Assembly (NCBI GenBank): GCA_039707655.1
Contig: CM077668.1
Location: 402,858,130 to 402,922,129 of the forward strand
Direction: 5' to 3'
DNA: 64,000 nucleotides
DNA from: Elymus sibiricus
Lineage: Eukaryota > Streptophyta > Magnoliopsida > Poales > Poaceae
Each line of letters opens with the position of its first letter. Within the stretch, counting starts at the first letter, position 1. The notes under the pieces were generated by a model. The model searched no databases. It saw only the letters and a program-made list of their open reading frames with translations, and had not been told where the DNA came from. Shown in pieces: positions 1-13,300 of the stretch. Both the position numbers and the translations under genes were made by a program.

Positions 1-324
1 TGGCATGCTGTTCATATCATCAGCCAGATCAGTAAGATAAAGTAGGAAATGACAAGGTATAAATGTGGGCTGCTTCACCACACACTGGATTATAGATCAA
101 CAAAAACAAGCACACATGCAGGGCTAAAGAAAATCATTGGATCTGTATTGAGTAATGTGTATGGTATGAATAAGTAATTTGGTTTTACAACTAAAACTTG
201 GAAGTTACAGTTGTTGGGAACATGCATTTTGATAGAAACTACAAACTAAACAGCAGTTGATGATGGGGAGTATGAGCAAATTAAACAGCAGTTGAGGATA
301 AAGGCTTTAGAAAGAGTGACTTAC
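1..324. other. AT-rich non-coding stretch
   Basis: No open frame, repeat array or element end is visible. It lies 3' of the first recognisable exon of the minus-strand gene at 325-2390, so it is probably intron or 3' sequence of that gene, whose end is outside the window. Confidence 0.3.
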
Positions 325-2390
325 ATTAACAGTTAACACCGGCTCTATAATGCCCTTCTCCATGTCAAGGGAAGGATAACTCAACAATTTCAGCACAGAA
401 TCTTCTTCATAAGCATTGCCTGTACTCTACATTTTGTAGAGAGTAATTATAGATATGATAATACTGGAAGGGATAGAGGACAATGAAGATAAGATGCAGA
501 TTGATGCTACATAATCAACTACCCATCCATGCAAGTACAAGCGTTACAGGACAAAATGTACTGACAAGGGCAATGGGCTACACTTCTGCACTGGCATTGT
601 CTGTGTATTCAACTTTTTGGTAAGATTAAATATAGATCTGATATTTTTTAGTAAATGGTGGGCGAGGGAGATAAGATGCAGAGTAATGCTACACAATGAA
701 CCAATCCCTCCTTCCCATAATATAAGAGTGTTTTGTACACTGGTGTACTGTACAGAACGATCTTATATTATGGGACGAAGGGAGTAGCTATTAACATAAG
801 TACAGTGATACAAGACGTTCGGTCCTGACAAGAGGAGTGCGGACCTAAACCTCTTCAAGAGCATTGGGTTGATTCTAAATTTATGTAAGAGTCGATACGG
901 ATCTTATAATGTCCACCAAATGGAGGATAAGGAGGCTAACATGTGTAGTGATGCTACATAATCAACCAGCTATGAAAGTAAGTATGCTGATACATGGCAA
1001 GAGGTACTCACAAGAGCAATGCAGTGTGCAGTATAGTTGCGAGATTCTATGGTCCCTTGAGAATGAATATTCTTCTGCAAACAGTTTTCATACAAGTGAG
1101 ACAGTAAGGCACATACAGAAATGTAGTTCAAACTGTGATGTGATATCGTAGACAGTACCTTACGCTGCAGACGAGACCAATGTGTAACAAGATTATTACA
1201 GTCATTGTCTACTAAATGTAGCACCGGAGACTTTACATAAATTTCGTTCAGAGGCTTTCCATCGAAGTGCGCTTGCCTCAGGTAGCAACGATACTTAATC
1301 ACCGCGTGCTTGAAAAGCGCAACCAAGCCTTGCTCGTCTTGACTATCCAGTTTGGTCCTCGCCTATTTAAAATAATGAAATCTTTAGTCTTTTGTCAGTA
1401 GTAACATAGGCACTTATTAGTAATTACCATGAATAACATTAGTACGTTACTTACACGTAAGTTGCGGAGGAAGATTGGAAATTGTTCTTTGTCTGTGCTA
1501 TAATCTTTCCATGAAGGAAAGATGGGCACAAAGTTCCTGACAACAATATAAGCTTGGTCTTCTAAACTGGGAAGAAATGGAATAGGGGTCCTATTTGCTG
1601 CAATTGGGGCTCTCTCTCGTTCGAAAAGGGATTTGGCAACTGGATTTGGTGTACTCTTTGCTGGAATGGAGGTTTTGCATCGTAGAGCTGGTGCTATGTC
1701 AACTGGCATTATCATACTGTTTTCTGCATTTGGGGTCTGCTGAGTTGGGGCATCAGAGATGGCTAGTGTTGTAGGGCTAGAGTCTGCTAGAGTTGGGGTT
1801 GTGTTTTGTGGGTCTGGTGATATTGCCACTACACCTAATGGGCTATGTGATTTATCAGGTGTCACTACCTTTTCCAAATACTTTGTTTGTGCTCCTTCGC
1901 GATCAGCAATCGCCCTGTTCCTTTTGAACGTCTGATACACAAGAACAACATTTAAATGGAGAAATATGGTATAATGACAGATGGAATATGTGCTGAAAAT
2001 GGATAGGCAGGGCGTATTCACATAGATGATGTGTAAACTAAGCAAATGGCAGTGCAACAAAGTAGAAGCAATGAAAAGCATCATTTGCAAGATATGTGCG
2101 ACCAATATAACCTTGCAAAGTTAGAGTAAGCACCTTGATGGGTGAATAAGATAGGGCATCTGCCCCTGACTCCTCGACTAGTGAGCTACATTGACTGAGG
2201 TCTCCCTCTAGCTCAGAATCATTGTTAGGATCATATTCTGAACACAAATCTGTAGGTGGAGAGCGTGTGCATTGCATTGCATCCAGACTGGATCTCAGTC
2301 CCTTAATGCCAAGTTTCACAGCCATGGCATTGTTCTGCTTTATTCTTTTCATGCGTGCAAGCTCATAATCATTATGATGCTGTTCAGTAT
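325..2390 (-). CDS. Multi-exon grass gene of unknown function, partial
   Basis: Function not recognised. Three exons on the minus strand are supported by splice signals and phase: 2134-2390 (acceptor CAG, donor GTGCTT), 1455-1931 (acceptor TATCAG, donor GTAAGT) and 1164-1362 (acceptor AATAG, donor GTAAGG). They join phase 0 to phase 0. The first encodes a basic stretch ending in LGIKGL; the second a Ser/Thr/Pro-rich linker ending WKDYSTDKEQFPIFLRNLR; the third contains YLRQAHFDG and a W-containing LVTHWSR motif. This order (basic helix, linker, FDG/THW block) resembles plant proteins annotated as Ptta/En/Spm transposase-related, but I am not certain of the family. A further exon at 325-419 (acceptor TACAG, donor GTAAGT) is plausible. 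The 5' exon may be at 3290-3633. The last exon was not found and may lie outside the window. Confidence 0.5.
703..788. mobile_element. Stowaway-type MITE
   Basis: The ends are inverted repeats: CCCTCCTTCCCATAATATAAG at the left (first 20 bases) matches the reverse complement of CTTATATTATGGGACGAAGGG at the right. The CCCTCCGTCCCATAATATAAG-type end is characteristic of Stowaway MITEs in grasses. The expected TA target duplication is clear only on the right side. It lies in an intron or flank of the minus-strand gene. Confidence 0.8.
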
Positions 2391-3289
2391 CTGAGATTCA
2401 TGAAAACATAAAAAGTAGTCAGATTATCTATGGAATGCATTGCAGATTCTACTCAATACTGTCTCCCTACAAACTCCTGCGTATACAAAGTTCATCCCCA
2501 ACCGTGCTGACCAGACCACACACAGAAATACAAACCTCTTATGTCTCTATAAGGGGCAGACACACATTTCAAAACTGAAGTAGGAACATTAGAATCATAT
2601 CAAATTCGTATCTGAAAAAATAAACTTAGGAATTATGAGTGGCATAATGTTTAGCTTCAAGCGTGGAGTGCTGGTAGTGCGACACAAAGCAAGTAGGCAG
2701 ATTGTATTCCATGTAAAAGATCATAGTCTATGTAAAAGGTGGATATGACACTTTTCTTTCTATACAATGCAGTGTTCGTTGCCCACACATGATGGAAGAG
2801 ATCACACAGAGAAATACTATTCACTCATGTCTGCGGTTCCAGTATTTTGAAACAGGGTGGTCCACCCTTAAAAAATATTAACAAATATGACAAGGCAAGC
2901 ATAGAAGTAGTGAATCAATCATTACTTGTGAGCTTACTAGGACAAGTATGCAGAATCGTAACTGTAGTAAGAGACCGTCCAAAATCTGAATCAAGAAGTT
3001 GGTCTAGCACTTATTGTTTGCAACTAATTGAAGTGAATAATTGGATATCATATCGATTGAGTAAGAAAGAAAAGTAAAATTTTCAACAAACCTAGCCTGT
3101 AGTAGTAATCTGGGTCAATGTCACTATGACCAACAATCCAACATGACTAGTGTCTGTTCCTAGGCCAGGAATTTTGAAACCCTGTTAACTTTACAGGTAC
3201 TAAAGATTACTGAAATATCTGAACCATTAAGTGTAGGTAGCACTCCCTACACAACAAATCCTAATGACAGTCCTGCCTAATGAGTAATG
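2391..3289. other. Intron/flank of the minus-strand gene
   Basis: AT-rich sequence without a convincing coding exon. The part at about 2580-2720 is a diverged match to about 14690-14800: both carry ATCATATCA(A/G)ATTCGTAT followed by TTTAGCTT and a GTAGGC..GAT(T/C)GTAT block. The two stretches lie just downstream of two similar GC-rich first-exon candidates, so a local duplication is likely. Confidence 0.4.
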
Positions 3290-3633
3290 AATCAATTAGA
3301 AAATTGGTGATGGGGAGTGGCGGCTGAGTGTTGCGGACGTATCTCAGGATAAATCGGGTTGGCTGACTGGGTGCTGCACGCCTGAGCCCTTAACTGACTG
3401 GGAAGGTAGGCACGGCGGCGCGCCCGGGGCAGTGGTGACGCTGTTGGGCGAGTGGCTCCTGACCTCCTGTTAGTCCGGCGTCTCCTCCTAATGTCATGCC
3501 GTCCGGGGACGGCAAGTCGCCGGTGAGGCAGGCGGCTGTGGGCGAGTAGAGATCGGAAGCGTAGCAGAACAGAGGGGGGAATCGGGGTCTGGGCCGACCC
3601 AAAATCCCAGGGTGGGCCGCCGCCCACCGTGGC
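3290..3633 (-). other. GC-rich candidate first exon, cut by element A
   Basis: A sharply GC-rich block with an open minus-strand frame rich in Arg and Pro, typical of a grass first exon or 5' UTR. It ends at the target duplication GTGGC of element A, and the sequence resumes at 14605 on the far side. The retrotransposon therefore appears to have landed in the 5' end or promoter of this gene. No start codon can be fixed, and a non-coding CpG-rich leader is equally possible. Confidence 0.35.
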
Positions 3634-4117
3634 TGAGGGAGTCCAGGACTAGGGGGTCCTCGGGTGTCTGGCCTAATTGTCAAGGGTCGGACTGTTGGGC
3701 CGTATTGAGAACAAAGTAGAAGGTTGCCCCCGTGTCCGGCTGGGAGTATTTATCATCCTAATGTGTGCTCCAAGGCAAGTCTAGGTGTCCAGGCGTAGTT
3801 ATTCCTTTCCCTGTAACTGACTATGTGTAACCGTAGGGCCCCCCGGTGTGTATATAAACCGGAGGGTTTAGTCCGTAGGGGATAACAGAACAACAATAGG
3901 CATACCTCTTTAGGGTTTAGCTACATGATCTCGAGGTAGATCAACTCTTGTAATCATCGTCTACATCGAATATAATCAAGCAGGACGTACGGTTTTACCT
4001 CCATTAAGAGGGCCCGAACCTGGGTAAATATTGTGTCCCTTGTCTCATGTTACCCATTGATCCTAGACTCACAGCTCGGGACCCCCTACCCGAGATCCAC
4101 CGGTTTTGACACCGACA
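3634..4117 (+). repeat. 5' LTR of element A
   Basis: 484 bp, TG..CA bounded. A TATA box TATATAAA lies at 3851-3858 and marks the LTR promoter. The interior begins directly after with TTGGTGATTTCATTGTGAG. Confidence 0.9.
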
Positions 4118-4164
4118 TTGGTGATTTCATTGTGAGTTCCGCTGTGTGGTCGCTAAGAGGATCG

Positions 4165-7100
4165 ATGGCTCGCCTTGTCATCAACAACGGCATCGTCTCC
4201 GGGGAGACCTTCGTCCCCGGCTAGCTCTTCGCGTACGGCGGTGATGACCCACAAGTGTAGGGGATCAATCGTAGTCCTTTCGATAAGTAAGAGTGTTGAA
4301 CCCAACGAGGAGCAGAAGGAAATGACAAGCGGTTTTCAGCAAGGTAGTTTCTGCAAGCACTGAAATAAGAGGTAACAGATAGTTTGATAGCAAGGCAATT
4401 GGTAACGAGTAACAAGTGACAAGTGTAAATAAGGTGTAGCAAGATAGCCCAATCCTTTTGAGTGCAAAGGACAGGCTGGAACAAGTACTTATAATGATGC
4501 AAACGTTCTTGAGGACACACGGGAATTTCATCTAGTCACTTTCATCATGTTCATTCGATTCGCGTTCGTTACTTTGATGATTTGATATGTGGGTGGACCG
4601 GTGCTTGGGTGCTGTTCTTACTTGAACAAGCCTCCCTCTTATGATTACCCCCACTCGCAAGCATCCGCAACTACGAAAAGAGAACTAAGACAAAGTCTAA
4701 CAATAGCAATAAACGTTTGGATCCAAATCAGCCCCTTACGGAATAGCGCATAAACTGGGGTTTAAGCTTCTGTCACTCTAGCAACCCATCATCTAATTAC
4801 TACTCCACAATGCATTCCCTTAGGCCCAAAAATGGTGAAGTGTCATGTAGTTGACGTTCACATGACACCACTAAGAGAATCACAACATACATATCATCAA
4901 AATACCGAACGAATACCGAATTCACATGATTACTTATGACAAGACTTCTCCCATGTCCTCAAGAACAAAAGTAACTACTCACTCATCATCATGATGTTCA
5001 AGATCAGAGGGGGATTGAATAATGTAAAGGATCTGAACATTTAGTAATTCACAAAGCAAACCAACTAGCATCAACTACGATAAGTAATCAACACTGCTAG
5101 CAATCCCACAAGTAACAATCTATAGTTTTGATACAAAGATTGAATACAAGAGATGAACTAGAGTTTGAGATGAGATGGTGCTGTTGATGATGATGATGAA
5201 GATTGGTCCTCCCACGATGAGAGGGTTGTTGGTGATGACGAAGGCTTCGATTTCCCCCTCCCGGAGGGTAGTGTCCCCGGCAGAATCTGCCCGCCGGAGA
5301 GCAAAAGTGCTCTAGCTCTAGTTCCGCCTCGTGGCGGCAGCACCTCGTCCCAAAAGTCTCCCCATAAAAGTTTTAGGTTAAAATGAACTATATACCAGAA
5401 GGAGGAGGCCGGAGGTGGGCCAGGGCCTCCACATGGAACCAGGGCGCGCCCTAGGGGGGGCGCCCAGGTGCCATGTGGGGACCTGGTTGGCCTCCTCCAG
5501 TAACTTCTTGGCCCAGTATTTTTTATATATTCTGAAATAATTCTCCGTTGATTTTCAGCCCATTTGGAGATGTGTAGAATAGGTATCTCTGTTGTAGCTT
5601 TTTCTGGCCCTGAAATCCAGCTGCCGGTATTCTCCCTCTTTGAGTAAACCTTGCATATTAAGAGAGAAAAGGCATTAGAAATACTCCATGAAGTGTTATA
5701 TTGAATAAAAACTTTATAAATAACAGCAATAAAACATGATGCAAAATGGACTTATCAGGCGGCTTCGTCCTGCGCGCCAACTCGACCGGTCACCTGGACC
5801 AGGTCGACAGCTTCATCCCTGGTCGACGGATCAGGTTTGGAAGCTTGGATTACGTCGCCGATATCCGAGACGATCTGATCTTCGAAGGGTTCGTGGTTTC
5901 ACCCGGCGCACCCAACGATTTCAGAGGGGAGTCTTCGGATCCACCATCCGGCCCCGTTCAGGGGTCGATCCTCTCTGCATCTCCGGCCTTGAGCCCGGAC
6001 CCGTTCATGTCTTCCGAAGACGGGGAGTCAGACCCCGCCGGACCCATCACTCTCGTCACGCACCAAGCCCTAGACTTGGCGCGGTCTCATTGTCCGCAGG
6101 CCTGGAGTCAACCCTGGCCGGACTCACCACTGCTGATCCGGACTCTCTTCCGGATAGGAGCTCGACTCCAATGCCCGGACCAACGGGGTTGGGATCTGCC
6201 GGACTCGCCCAGGTCTTCGACCCTAAGTGCGATCCCACAGAACCCCATGCCACCGGCCCCGCCCAGCTCTTACTATTAAATGAAGCACTGGACCGAATTC
6301 AATCTCTAGCTATCACCGAGGTTCTGCCTCCGGTTTGCGCCTGGCCCGATCGGGAGGCTGGACTCAGGGAATTTTGCGTCCCACCCACCACCCACTTAAT
6401 AGCCACTGTCGAGGACTTAACCGACATGCTAGACTACGCTTCAGAAGAAACAGACGGCATGGACGAAGATGTCGAAGCCGAACCTAGCCAAACCCCGCCC
6501 ATCACCGGGTGCTGGACGGCCACCTCAACATATGATGTTTATATGGTGGGTACTCCTAAGAAGGATGATGACGGCACCCCCGAAAAGGATGAGGTTAACC
6601 CTGTCGAGGAACCACCAAAGCGCCGAAGACAACAGCGCCGATCGCGATCACGTCGGGGTAGGGAAAGTAACACTGGCACCGGTGAGGAGGATACCCCGGA
6701 TAATGCCGACGAGCCTCACGACCCCTCCGCCCCCGAACAACAACAATATAGATCGGAGGAGCTGGAGGGTCAGTTCAATCCCAAAGACCCTGTAGACCAT
6801 AATGACTCTGAGGATAGTAACTATCTGCCCCTCTCTGAAGAGGACGTCAGCCTCGGTGACGAAGATTTCATCGTCCCTGAGGAGCCACTAGAGCAAGAAC
6901 GCTTCAAGCGGCAGCTTATTGCTACCGCCCGAAGCCTCAAAAAGAAACAGCAGTAGCTGAAGGCCGAACAGGACACCCTCAATGATAGGTGGACTAAAGT
7001 CCTGGTGGCCGAAGAGGGATATGGCTACGAATGCCAAACCAAGAGTTACCCCAAGCGCAAGCTGCTACCACAATTCGATGACGAGGCTCTTGCGCCCATA

Positions 7101-8963
7101 CCGTCAAGGTACAACCAGGCAGTCCAGCCCGACCGTCCACCTCGCGGGTGGGACAGGGCGGCCGATAACGCCGAACACCAGCACGCTCCCCCTCGCCAGA
7201 AAGGCAAGGAAGCAGTGCAGCCGGGCTACAAATATGACCTGTGCCAGGACCTTGCCAATAGAGCCGGCCAGACCAGGCCCATCTACGGATCGCGAGGACA
7301 TGCCCCTGTCGAGGATAATGGCTATCAAGGCTGGCGCGACTGGAGTGACAGAGTTCGGGATCAATACCGAACCCAGATGCCAACTGGTCTTCGGCGCGAC
7401 GTAGCTCGGGTCAGGGGCGCCGCACACCCAATGTGCTTCATAGACAAGGTGATGCGGCACCAGTTCCCAGAAGGGTTTAAACCCATAAACATCGAACAAT
7501 ATGACGGGACTACGGACCCGACAGTATGGATCGAGGATTTCCTTCTTCACATACACATGGCTCGAGGAGATGACCTCCATGCCATAAAATACTTGCCACT
7601 GAAGCTCAAAGGACCAGCAAGACACTGGTTGAATAGCCTCCCTGAAAACTCTATCGGAAGCTGGGAGGACCTTGAGGATGCATTCCAAGCTAACTTCCAG
7701 GGCACTTATGTCCGACCACCGGACGCGGATGACTTGGGTCACGAAATCCAGCAGCCCGGAGAGTCAGCTCGACAGTTTTGGAACTGGTTCTTAACTAAAA
7801 AGTACCAGATCGTCGACTGTCCGGACGCCGAGGCCATAGCCACATTCAAACATAGTATTCGTGACGAGTGGCTCGCCCGACAGCTTGGCCAAGACAAGCC
7901 GAAGACTATGTCGGCCCTTACCGCACTCATCACCCACTTTTACGCGGGCGAGGATAGCTGGTTGGCTCGTAGAAGCAACAACATGACAGACCCCGGTACC
8001 TCACAGCTCCGGGATGGAAACGGGAAGCCGCGGCATAACAAGAACAAGCGCCGAAGCAACAATGGAGAAGCAGATGACACGGCGGTCAATGCCGGATACA
8101 GCAACTCCAAGTCCGGTCAGCGGAAGAAGCCCTTTAAAGGTAATAAGGACGGTCCATCCGCCTTAGACAAAATATTGGAGAGGCCCTGCCAAATTCATGG
8201 CACTCCGGACAAGCCCGCTAACCACCCCAACCGTAACTGTTGGGTGTTTAAACAAGCCGGCAAGATAAACGCCGAAGACAAGGGCAAGGGCCCCCAGAGC
8301 GAGGACGACGAAGAGCCTCGCGGCCCAAACACTGGAGGACAAAAGCAATTTCCCCCCGAGGTAAAAATGGCGAACATGATTTATGTCACCCATATACCAA
8401 AGAGGGAGCGCAAGCGCGCACTACGGGACGTCTACGCCATGGAGCCTGTAGCCCCGAAATTTAACCCCTGGTCAGCATGTCCGATCACTTTCGACCGCAG
8501 AGACCACCCAACCAGCATCTGTCATGGAGGTTCGGCGGCCCTGGTCCTTGATCCCATAGTTGATGGGTATCACCTCACTAGAGTCCTTATGGACGGAGGC
8601 AGCAGCTTAAACCTAATATACGAGGACACAGTACGGAAAACGGGTATCGATCCGTCAAGAATAAAACCCAGCAACACTACCTTTAAAGGAGTGATCCCAG
8701 GTGTCGAAGCCCGCTGCTCGGGCACAATAACTTTGGAAGTTGTGCTCGGCTCTCTGGACAATTTCCGCAGCGAAGACTTGATCTTCGACATCGTCCCCTT
8801 CCGCAGTGGCTACCACGCGCTATTGGGACGAACCGCGTTCGCCCGCTTTAATGTGGTCTCACATTACGCTTATCTGAAGCTTAAAATGCCCAGCCCTAGC
8901 GGCGTCATCACAGTGGCAACACGGAGCGTTCCCTCCGAACTGAGGAACACACCGCGGCCTTAG
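4165..8963 (+). pseudogene. Decayed gag-protease of element A
   Basis: Encodes the capsid and protease of a Gypsy element. The frame opens at ATG 4165 and meets TAG at 4222. After the solo LTR (4242-5757) it resumes in the same frame at 5763, shifts frame near 6050-6100, and meets another TAG at 6954-6956 before an open stretch of about 650 codons (7005-8963). That stretch has a retrotransposon gag domain (from IEQYDGTTDP to about FYAGEDSWLARR), a CxxH..H..C knuckle-like motif near CQIHGTPDKP and an aspartic-protease motif VLMDGGSSLNLIY, DGG replacing the usual DTG/DSG as in related grass elements. Both stops sit where CAG would fit. No polymerase frame follows. Element B is cut off before this region. 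Confidence 0.85.
4242..5757 (-). mobile_element. Solo LTR (Sabrina/WHAM-type) inserted in gag
   Basis: 1516 bp starting TGATGACCCACAAGT and ending ATGGACTTATCA, flanked by a perfect duplication GGCGG (4237-4241 and 5758-5762). The sequence is a very common Triticeae Gypsy LTR read backwards: in the LTR's own orientation it starts TGATAAGTCC. No interior is present, so it is a solo LTR left by recombination between two LTRs. Removing it and one duplication copy restores the gag frame across the junction. The family name is tentative. Confidence 0.88.
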
Positions 8964-10337
8964 CAGCCGAAGTGTAGTGCAGCATGGACAAGCCAAAAAA
9001 TTCACTCACCATCATGGGACGCGACTCAGGCAAACGTGCCCGGCCTGCACCCCAGCGTGAAAGCTCGCCTGACGCTCAGCTAGAATAGCAATTTGGCCTC
9101 TGTAGCACGCCCACTGTACCAGCAAAGTATGTGCCTCACATGCACAACTTCGCGCTTAAAAATACCATGGGCGGCCGCAGGGGCAATCTTATCCCAAAGT
9201 CCGAAGCCTGGTTCGACCTCGCTAGGACCCCTTAGGTCTTCGGATCATGCTGGGTTCCATTAAGGACCTATTCGGCGTCAAGCTACACATACGACGGCGA
9301 CCTTTTTCAGATCCTTTTTCGCAGGGCCCAATCGCCGGGCTCATACCTCTCAAGGACATTTTTTCCCAAAGGAGTAAAGGCGCAGACGTGCCACAGGCCA
9401 AAGTAGGGACATCAAGCCGCGTATCAAGGCTCTGTGTAAACCTTTCTCTTGTATAAAAATTAATGTAAAATAAATAAACATCTTCTTAAGCTTTGGTAGT
9501 TTGCATTGTACGGATCGACGTCAGATGGGACTATAAAGGATGAAAATGTTCCTCGACCTGCTCGGTCCCTATTGTATGCATCTCCTTTTATTTCTCCTTG
9601 CTCTTGAAGCTCCAAAGCACACCGGTTATTAGACCGGGGGCTGTTACCGCCTGATACATTAAGTCCGAACACCGGCTTCGGTGTGTTCAACGTCTCGGAT
9701 ATTGCACTATATGCATCGGTTCCGAATTATGTCTTGGGTCAATAGTTGGGTTGCCCGGCTCCTGTGTTTACCCTCTTACGTTCCGTACGTTTGGCTAAGA
9801 AGTTAAAGGGAGAACTACTGCGATTGTATTTCCAGCTCGTCTGGTTAAGTACCTCAGTAGAGAAAGACGAAAACTGACTGCCATAATATGCGAGAACTGG
9901 TCTGCCATCCGATGACTAAGTGTCATACTGCAAATCGTTGGTGATTACTCCGTGTTATACGAGGGGCCGGTCTTCGCCCAGCCGTGTGATAAAGGTATCT
10001 ACCTCGGCTAGCCGATCACACACCAGGGGCTAGTTCCTAGCCCCACAGTCAAGCTCCTATGGCTAAGTGAAAGCAATAAAACCACATAGTCTGATTGCCT
10101 GGTTTCGCCCCCGTAAACCTCCTTCACGGACCAAGACGTTGGCTAAGGGTTGAGACATGAAGTTTGAAACACCCCTGTTGTATCTACATGCGGGCTGAAG
10201 CCGACGACTGGTAGCTTTCAGAATGAAAACAGACGCACAGGAGTCAAAATAACATTATCACAAAGACGCACATATAAGCAGCGCAAACATAATATATATC
10301 AAAAGGTTAAAAGCATAGTTTTACATGCCACGGTACA
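8964..10337. other. Non-coding gap between gag-protease and antisense gene (element A)
   Basis: Polymerase would be expected here in an autonomous Gypsy element. No RT, RNase H or integrase motif is seen in any frame. AATAAA at about 9472 could serve as a poly(A) signal for gag. Much of this stretch is matched, inverted, at 62903-64000 in element B, so the polymerase-free layout is a property of the family rather than a private deletion. The two convergent transcription units would end here. Confidence 0.6.
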
Positions 10338-13300
10338 TCACTCATACATTAAATCTTTGGTGCACTGGCCCTCTATCGCCCGAGCACCATCCATGACTTC
10401 GGCAAAGTATAGCTCGGGGCGCCGGTGGGTTTTCCCTTCAGGCGGAGGCCCAGTCGCTACTTCGGTGGCCTTCATCTTCGGCCATTGGACCTTGGTCTTG
10501 GCGAAGGCCATCCGGGCACCCTCGATGCAGACCGAGCGCTTCACCGCTTCGATCCGAGGAGACGCGTCGTGCAGCCGCTTCACCAGGCCGATATAGCTGC
10601 TTGGGATCGGCTCAGCCGGCCACAAATGGACGGAGAGGTCCTTCATGGCCAGCTCGGTTGTCTGGTGTAGCTCCACCAGCTGCTTCATCTGGTTGCTCAG
10701 GAGGGGAGGGTGTTCGGGCGCTTGAAATTGCTACCAGAATAGTTTCTCCTGCACCTCTCCCTCCTGAGCGCGGAAGTACTTAGCCGCGTCGGCAGCGCTC
10801 CTCGGAAGGTCCGCGAATGCACCTGGAGAACGCCATACTCGGGTGAGTAATGCGTACCGTTGACCTCCAAAGCCACTCTGCAGTAAATAAGGCTTACCAG
10901 CCGCTATCTGCTTCGCATGACGGATCTCCTCGCGAGCGCTCTGGGACTCGGACCGCGCCTCTTCGGCCTCCTTGTTGATCCTGGAGAGTTCGGCGGACTG
11001 GTCCGAAGTCTTTTGCTCAAGGACCTCACACTTGGTGATCGCATCCTTGAGCTCCTGCTCGACCTCGGCTACTCGAGCCTCATGCTGGCGCCTAGCAATT
11101 TGCTCTGCCTCCAGATCGGCAGCCGCTTTCTCAGGAGCCGCCTTGTCTGCCGCGGCCTCTTTCTTGGCCTCGGCGAGCACAGCCTTGAGGCTCTCGACCT
11201 CAGCAGCGCCAGCTATGGATAAAATTTTCCAAATTCAAACAAAATATATCAGGTGTCGTCCCTGACTGTTCTATATCCGATATATTAGACTGATTTGATC
11301 ACACATACCTTGCGTTTCTTCAAAACGCTTGTTGACGCGGTCGACCTCCTCGTCGGCGACTTGGAGTTTCCCATTTAACTCGGCAATCTCCGCGGCGTTC
11401 GAAGCCGCAGCCAGCGTGGAGGCCTGTCACATTAAGATACAATAAATTGCTTATCCGAAGAGTGGGATTATCGATCCTTTGTCCGGTTCTTTCCAAACCA
11501 GTCAAAGTCTCGGGGGCTACTGTGTATATAAAGACAGGCATAACCAATTTATTTCTTTTCTAGTAATGCAAAAAGTATTACATCGCTTACCTCGAAGCCT
11601 GTTAGCAGGCCATCGAAGGCGTCCTTCAGTCCGCGGTTGGCGGACTGAATCTTCTCCATCACCGTACCCATCAGGGCACGGTGTTCTTCCACAATGGAAG
11701 CACTCTTCAGTGCTTCCTCCAGGGCATCCGGTTGCCCATGCGCCATCGGCTTGGTGGAGGGCGGCGCGGGAGAAGGAACCCTGGCCCCCTCTCTAGCAGG
11801 GGGTGGAACGGTCAATTCCGGACTCCTAGAGGGCTCCGGAATAGTGTTCGGTGGAGGCCCGGACTGGCCGGGCTCTCCCTCTTCGTGCACCAGAGGGGAT
11901 TTCTCCCCCTGGTCTTCGGCGGCCGAGGTATGCGCCTTGGCCATGAATTCATTGGCCCCACCCGCCTCCTCCATGCCGGGAGGCGTCCTTTGGGACGACA
12001 CATCGGCACCCTCCATAGTGGTGGGGGGCGGGGACCGCGGTGGTGTTCCGCTCTCCGCCAGGTCAGCTGGTGGAGAGCTCCCCTCCGATAGCTGCTCGGT
12101 GGGGACCGTGCACGGAGGGCTGTAAAAACAAACATGTAAGAACACAAGAGATTATAACAAGTGTTCGGACTCATACGTCGTGGCTAGGGGCTTAACCCTG
12201 ACATTCCGCTTGGGAACACCCTCGGATGCTACGGATTCCGCTTCGAAATCCGAGCTATCGGGGAGGGTCAGCTTCGGCCTACACGGCCTCTTCTGGGTAG
12301 AAGGGGTGACCTCCTCGAAGTCTTCGGATGCCGCCCTCTTCTTTGTGCGAGGGGAGTCGCTCCCCTCTCCCTCTTCCTCCTCTTCCCCCTCGTGGGTCGA
12401 GGGGGCATCAGTCTCTCCGGACTTGGTCTCCGGAGGACCCCTTGAGCGGAGGCCACCTCTGGCCTCCTCCGTCTTCTTCTTCTTTTTCTGCTTCTTTTCG
12501 GGCACCTAGTAAGGCGTCGGGACCAACATTTTGGATAGCTGCGCTGTCCAGGGGTCCTCGAGCAGCGGAGCCGGACAGTTAATTCGCTCCGCTTTGGCCG
12601 TCCAGTGCTGCAGTTAGAAGGGTAGATCAGAATAAGTTATCGAACTATAACAGGCAATGTCTGGATTAGTGTTCGGACAAGGTTTAATTACCTCCCTGGC
12701 TGGGCTGGTGACATCGAGCCTGATGTCCTCGTTCTCCTTCGGCCAGTCCTCCTGGGACTTGGATAGCAGCTTCCACAGATTCTTGTGTGTGGTGCCGTAG
12801 AAGTGTTGCACGGTCTTCGGGTCTTCTGGCTTGAACTCCCACATGGGGGATGCCCGAAGTTGGCAGGGTAGGAGACGGCGGTGGAGCATCACCTGGACCA
12901 CATTGGTCAGGGCCGTATTGGCAGCCACCATGTTGGAGATGCGCTTTTGGAGCGCCTTTACTTCGGTCTGTGACCCCCACTCAAGGCTCTTCTCGTTCCA
13001 TGAGGTAAGCCTCATGGGGGGTCCGGATCTGAAGGCGGGGGCTGCTGCCCTGTTGGCATTGCAGGGCTCGGTGATGTAGAACCACTCCCGCTGCCAGATC
13101 TTGACGGCGTCGATGAAGGTGCCCTCGGGCCATATGACCATGTTGAGCTTGCTCACCATGGCCCTGCCGCAGTCTGCCTGCTGGTCGTCGACCACCTTCG
13201 GCTTGAGATTGAGGGTTTTGAGCCATAGGCCGAAGTGTGGTGGGATTCGGAGGAAAGCCTCACGGACGACTATGAAAGCCGAGATGTGAAGGATAGAGTT

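Noticed and set aside
10357..12125. Plus-strand frames opposite the antisense gene of element A
   Set aside because: Shadows of the minus-strand exons, which match element B by protein and splice sites.
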